This document shows positions 12,245-13,902 of a stretch of DNA of 13,902 nt, piece by piece. A model generated the notes under the pieces. That model had not been told where the DNA came from and ran no database searches. It was given only the letters and a program-made list of their open reading frames with translations. The position numbers were made by a program, and so were the translations under genes. The number at the start of each line of letters is the position of its first letter. Position 1 is the first letter of the stretch. Where the stretch lies: positions 1 through 13,902 of the forward strand of contig QGVE01000067.1 of the NCBI GenBank assembly GCA_003242675.1. Reading direction: 5' to 3'. Origin of the DNA: Bacillota bacterium. GTDB taxonomy: Bacteria; Bacillota_E; Symbiobacteriia; Symbiobacteriales; Symbiobacteriaceae.

Positions 12245-13902
12245 GTGCGGCGGCTGGCGTGGCGGGCAGTGGCGGCCGTCGTCCTTTGCTTTTTCTGGGT
12301 CGAGGCCGCTCTGGCGTTCACCTATTACCCGGCCGTGCCCCAGGGCGCCGTGGGCTGGGCGGCCCCGCGCATCGCGCAGCGGCTCAACCTGGACCCCGGC
12401 GACCGGATCGTGGCGGTGGAGATGTGGCTGGACGGGCGCCGGGTGACGGCGAACTGGGACGCATCCGGCCTGGTCTACTACGACCCGCCGGAGCCGCTCG
12501 CACCGGGCGACCACCACGTGCGCCTGATCATCCACGTCGCCACCGACCGGCCGGGGTACGTCTACGCACCGCTCACCTCCGAGTTCGTCTTCACCGTGCG
12601 GGCGGGAGCGCTGCCGGCCCTGCCGCTGCCCGGTCCGGAGGAACAGGCCGCCCTGGCGGCCGTGAACCAGGCGCGCGCCGCGGCGGGGGTGGCGCCGGTG
12701 GCCTTGGATGCGCGCCTTAACGCCGCGGCCGCCCTGCAGGCCGAGTACCTGGTGCGGAACCCCGGCCAGGTGGAGGCGGACGCGCACCGGCAGGCCCCGG
12801 GCACGCCCGGGTTCGTGGCCGAGAGCGCCGGCGGCCGGGCGCGCTACTTCGCCTATGACGGCGGCGTCGCCGAGGTGATCAACTTCACGCGCCGGGCGGA
12901 GGACGCGGTCGCGGGGTGGATGGACACGCTCTACCACCGGATCCCGCTGATCCACCCGGGGATGACGGAGATGGGCTACGCCGTGGCCGCAGGCGGGGCG
13001 CGGGCGGTCAATGTGGCTCTGTTGGGCCCCTTCGACGCTTCGGACCAGGTGGTCCGCTGGCCCGCACCCGGGGCCGCCGGGGTCCCGCCCCTGTGGGAGG
13101 GGCTGGAGACCCCGGATCCGCTGGCGCGCTATCCCGGGGTGCGGGGGCCGGTGGGCTACCCGATCACGCTGACCTTTGGCCGCCGGCCGGCCTCCCTGCG
13201 GCTGGCAGACGCGCGCCTCACGGGACCGGAGGGCGCCGTCCAGGTCCTCCTGTACGATCCGGTGCGGGATCCGGAGCTGGAGGACACGGTGGCCGTGATT
13301 CCTGCACGGCCGCTCCGGCCCGGCGCGCGGTACGTGGTGACGCTCTCGGGCCAGGTGAACTACGGGCCCGGCCCTGAGCCCTTCCAGTACACCTGGTCCT
13401 TCCAGACGGCGCCGGAAGCCCGGCCGGTCCTCACTCGCCGGGTGATCACCTTCCGGTCCGCCGGCGGCGGGATCGACAGCATCCGCCTGGAGGGGTTTGG
13501 CTTCCCCGAAGGGGTGCGGGTGTTCCTGGGCGGGCTGCCCGTACAGGACCTGGTGCGCGAGTCCGAGTCGTCCCTGCGCTTCCGCCTGCCCCGGGGGCTG
13601 CCGGGCGGGCAGGCGGACCTGCTGGTGGTGACGCCGGGCGGGCAGGAAGTCGAGTGGCCGGCTTTTCTCACCGGCGCGGAGGGGGCGCGCCCGCCGCAGG
13701 CGCAGCCGTTCCGCAGCCAGCCCCTGGTGGTGCGCGGCAAGCCGGCCGGGGCCCCGGCCCTGGTCCATCCGTCCGGGGCGGTGCTGGTGCCTGGTACCTC
13801 TTACCAACTGGCCGCGCCCGACGAACGGAGGGGGATAAACATCGGTGGTGGCGGGCGAAAAAGAAAAAAAAAAACACACGGTCACACCGTATCGCACAAA
13901 AA
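12245..13902 (+). CDS. Secreted CAP/SCP-domain protein with Ig-like domains, 3' end beyond window
   Basis: An open frame from GTG 12245, eight bases after AGGAGG (12231-12236), to the window end. A signal peptide (MRRLAWRAVAAVVLCFFWVE then AALA, cleavage near residue 24) leads into an Ig-like region (about 26-120; VTSEF-type ending TSEFVFTV). A CAP/SCP (YkwD-like) domain follows at about 131-262: EEQAALAAVNQARAAAGV, H181, E193 (VAESAGG), H231 and E242 (LYHRIPLIHPGMTEMGYAV), the four positions of the CAP His/Glu tetrad. Next are an SbsA-like Big_5 domain (about 300-390, LRPGARYVVTLSG ... YTWSFQT) and an IPT/TIG fold (about 398-476, LEGFGFPEGVRVFLGG). It is probably an extracellular or envelope protein of unknown role. 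Residues beyond about 527 derive from suspect sequence and should be ignored. A long - strand ORF over the same DNA is a shadow. Confidence 0.85.
   Translation, partial: MRRLAWRAVAAVVLCFFWVEAALAFTYYPAVPQGAVGWAAPRIAQRLNLDPGDRIVAVEMWLDGRRVTANWDASGLVYYDPPEPLAPGDHHVRLIIHVATDRPGYVYAPLTSEFVFTVRAGALPALPLPGPEEQAALAAVNQARAAAGVAPVALDARLNAAAALQAEYLVRNPGQVEADAHRQAPGTPGFVAESAGGRARYFAYDGGVAEVINFTRRAEDAVAGWMDTLYHRIPLIHPGMTEMGYAVAAGGARAVNVALLGPFDASDQVVRWPAPGAAGVPPLWEGLETPDPLARYPGVRGPVGYPITLTFGRRPASLRLADARLTGPEGAVQVLLYDPVRDPELEDTVAVIPARPLRPGARYVVTLSGQVNYGPGPEPFQYTWSFQTAPEARPVLTRRVITFRSAGGGIDSIRLEGFGFPEGVRVFLGGLPVQDLVRESESSLRFRLPRGLPGGQADLLVVTPGGQEVEWPAFLTGAEGARPPQAQPFRSQPLVVRGKPAGAPALVHPSGAVLVPGTSYQLAAPDERRGINIGGGGRKRKKKTHGHTVSHK
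13832..13902. other. Low-complexity, adapter-like tail; probable contig-end artefact
   Basis: Composition changes abruptly: an 11-A run (13864-13874), TCGGTGGT (13842-13849), and GGTC followed by CCGTATC (13880-13893), then A. The reverse complement of the Illumina universal adapter ends TCGGTGGTCGCCGTATCATT and is usually followed by A in read-through, so both fragments match it imperfectly. This is probably not genomic sequence. Confidence 0.6.

Noticed and set aside
12221..13897. A ~558-codon ORF on the - strand
   Set aside because: It is antisense to the CAP protein frame, which has a signal peptide, ribosome binding site and recognisable domains. The antisense product is Arg/Gly/His/Pro-rich with no motif, a typical high-GC shadow.
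1..13902. CRISPR arrays, tRNA or rRNA genes, insertion sequences, phage or toxin-antitoxin genes
   Set aside because: No regularly spaced repeats, cloverleaf-like segments, transposase motifs or paired terminal inverted repeats were seen. The inverted repeats present are intergenic hairpins.

Overview
The window is about two-thirds G+C with strong GC bias at third codon positions. It also has Firmicutes-style AGGAGG ribosome binding sites, many GTG and TTG starts, and several factor-independent terminators. Together with the gene content (CUT1 sugar uptake without its own ATPase, PTS components, a ferredoxin-dependent 2-oxoacid oxidoreductase) this suggests a high-GC, probably thermophilic Firmicute of the Symbiobacterium type. 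The placement is inference; no rRNA or marker gene is present.

Region 1 (1-5307, + strand) is a carbohydrate locus. A sugar-binding lipoprotein (5' end outside the window) is followed by two CUT1 permeases. After a 167-bp regulatory gap come two tandem, diverged GH130 glycoside phosphorylase-like genes and a strong terminator. No ATPase is encoded here, so a shared MsmX/MsiK-type ATPase elsewhere probably drives uptake. The likely scheme is import of a beta-mannoside (perhaps a beta-1,2-mannooligosaccharide) and phosphorolysis to mannose 1-phosphate.

Region 2 (about 5308-6324, + strand) is a PTS remnant: the C-terminal part of an ascorbate/galactitol-type EIIC whose first half is missing, then an intact EIIB with its phosphocysteine. 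It ends at a hairpin shared with the convergent operon.

Region 3 (6341-10141) is central metabolism. korA-korB, encoding the gamma-alpha fusion and beta subunit of a 2-oxoacid:ferredoxin oxidoreductase, lie on the - strand. A LysR-type regulator is divergent from them. The 200-bp shared control region contains palindromes and a leader hairpin. A 29-codon candidate ORF follows lysR. Next comes an ACT-domain malic enzyme (10319-11755) with its own extended -10 promoter and a textbook terminator. These genes connect malate/pyruvate and 2-oxoglutarate (or a related oxoacid) to reduced ferredoxin and NAD(P)H.

Region 4 (11803-13902) holds a small two-helix membrane protein gene on the - strand, apparently broken by a one-base frameshift. 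It is followed by a large secreted protein (signal peptide, CAP/SCP domain, SbsA-like Ig domain, IPT/TIG domain) that runs off the window. The last ~60-70 bases are low-complexity and resemble sequencing-adapter sequence, so the window end is probably a contig end with artefactual sequence.
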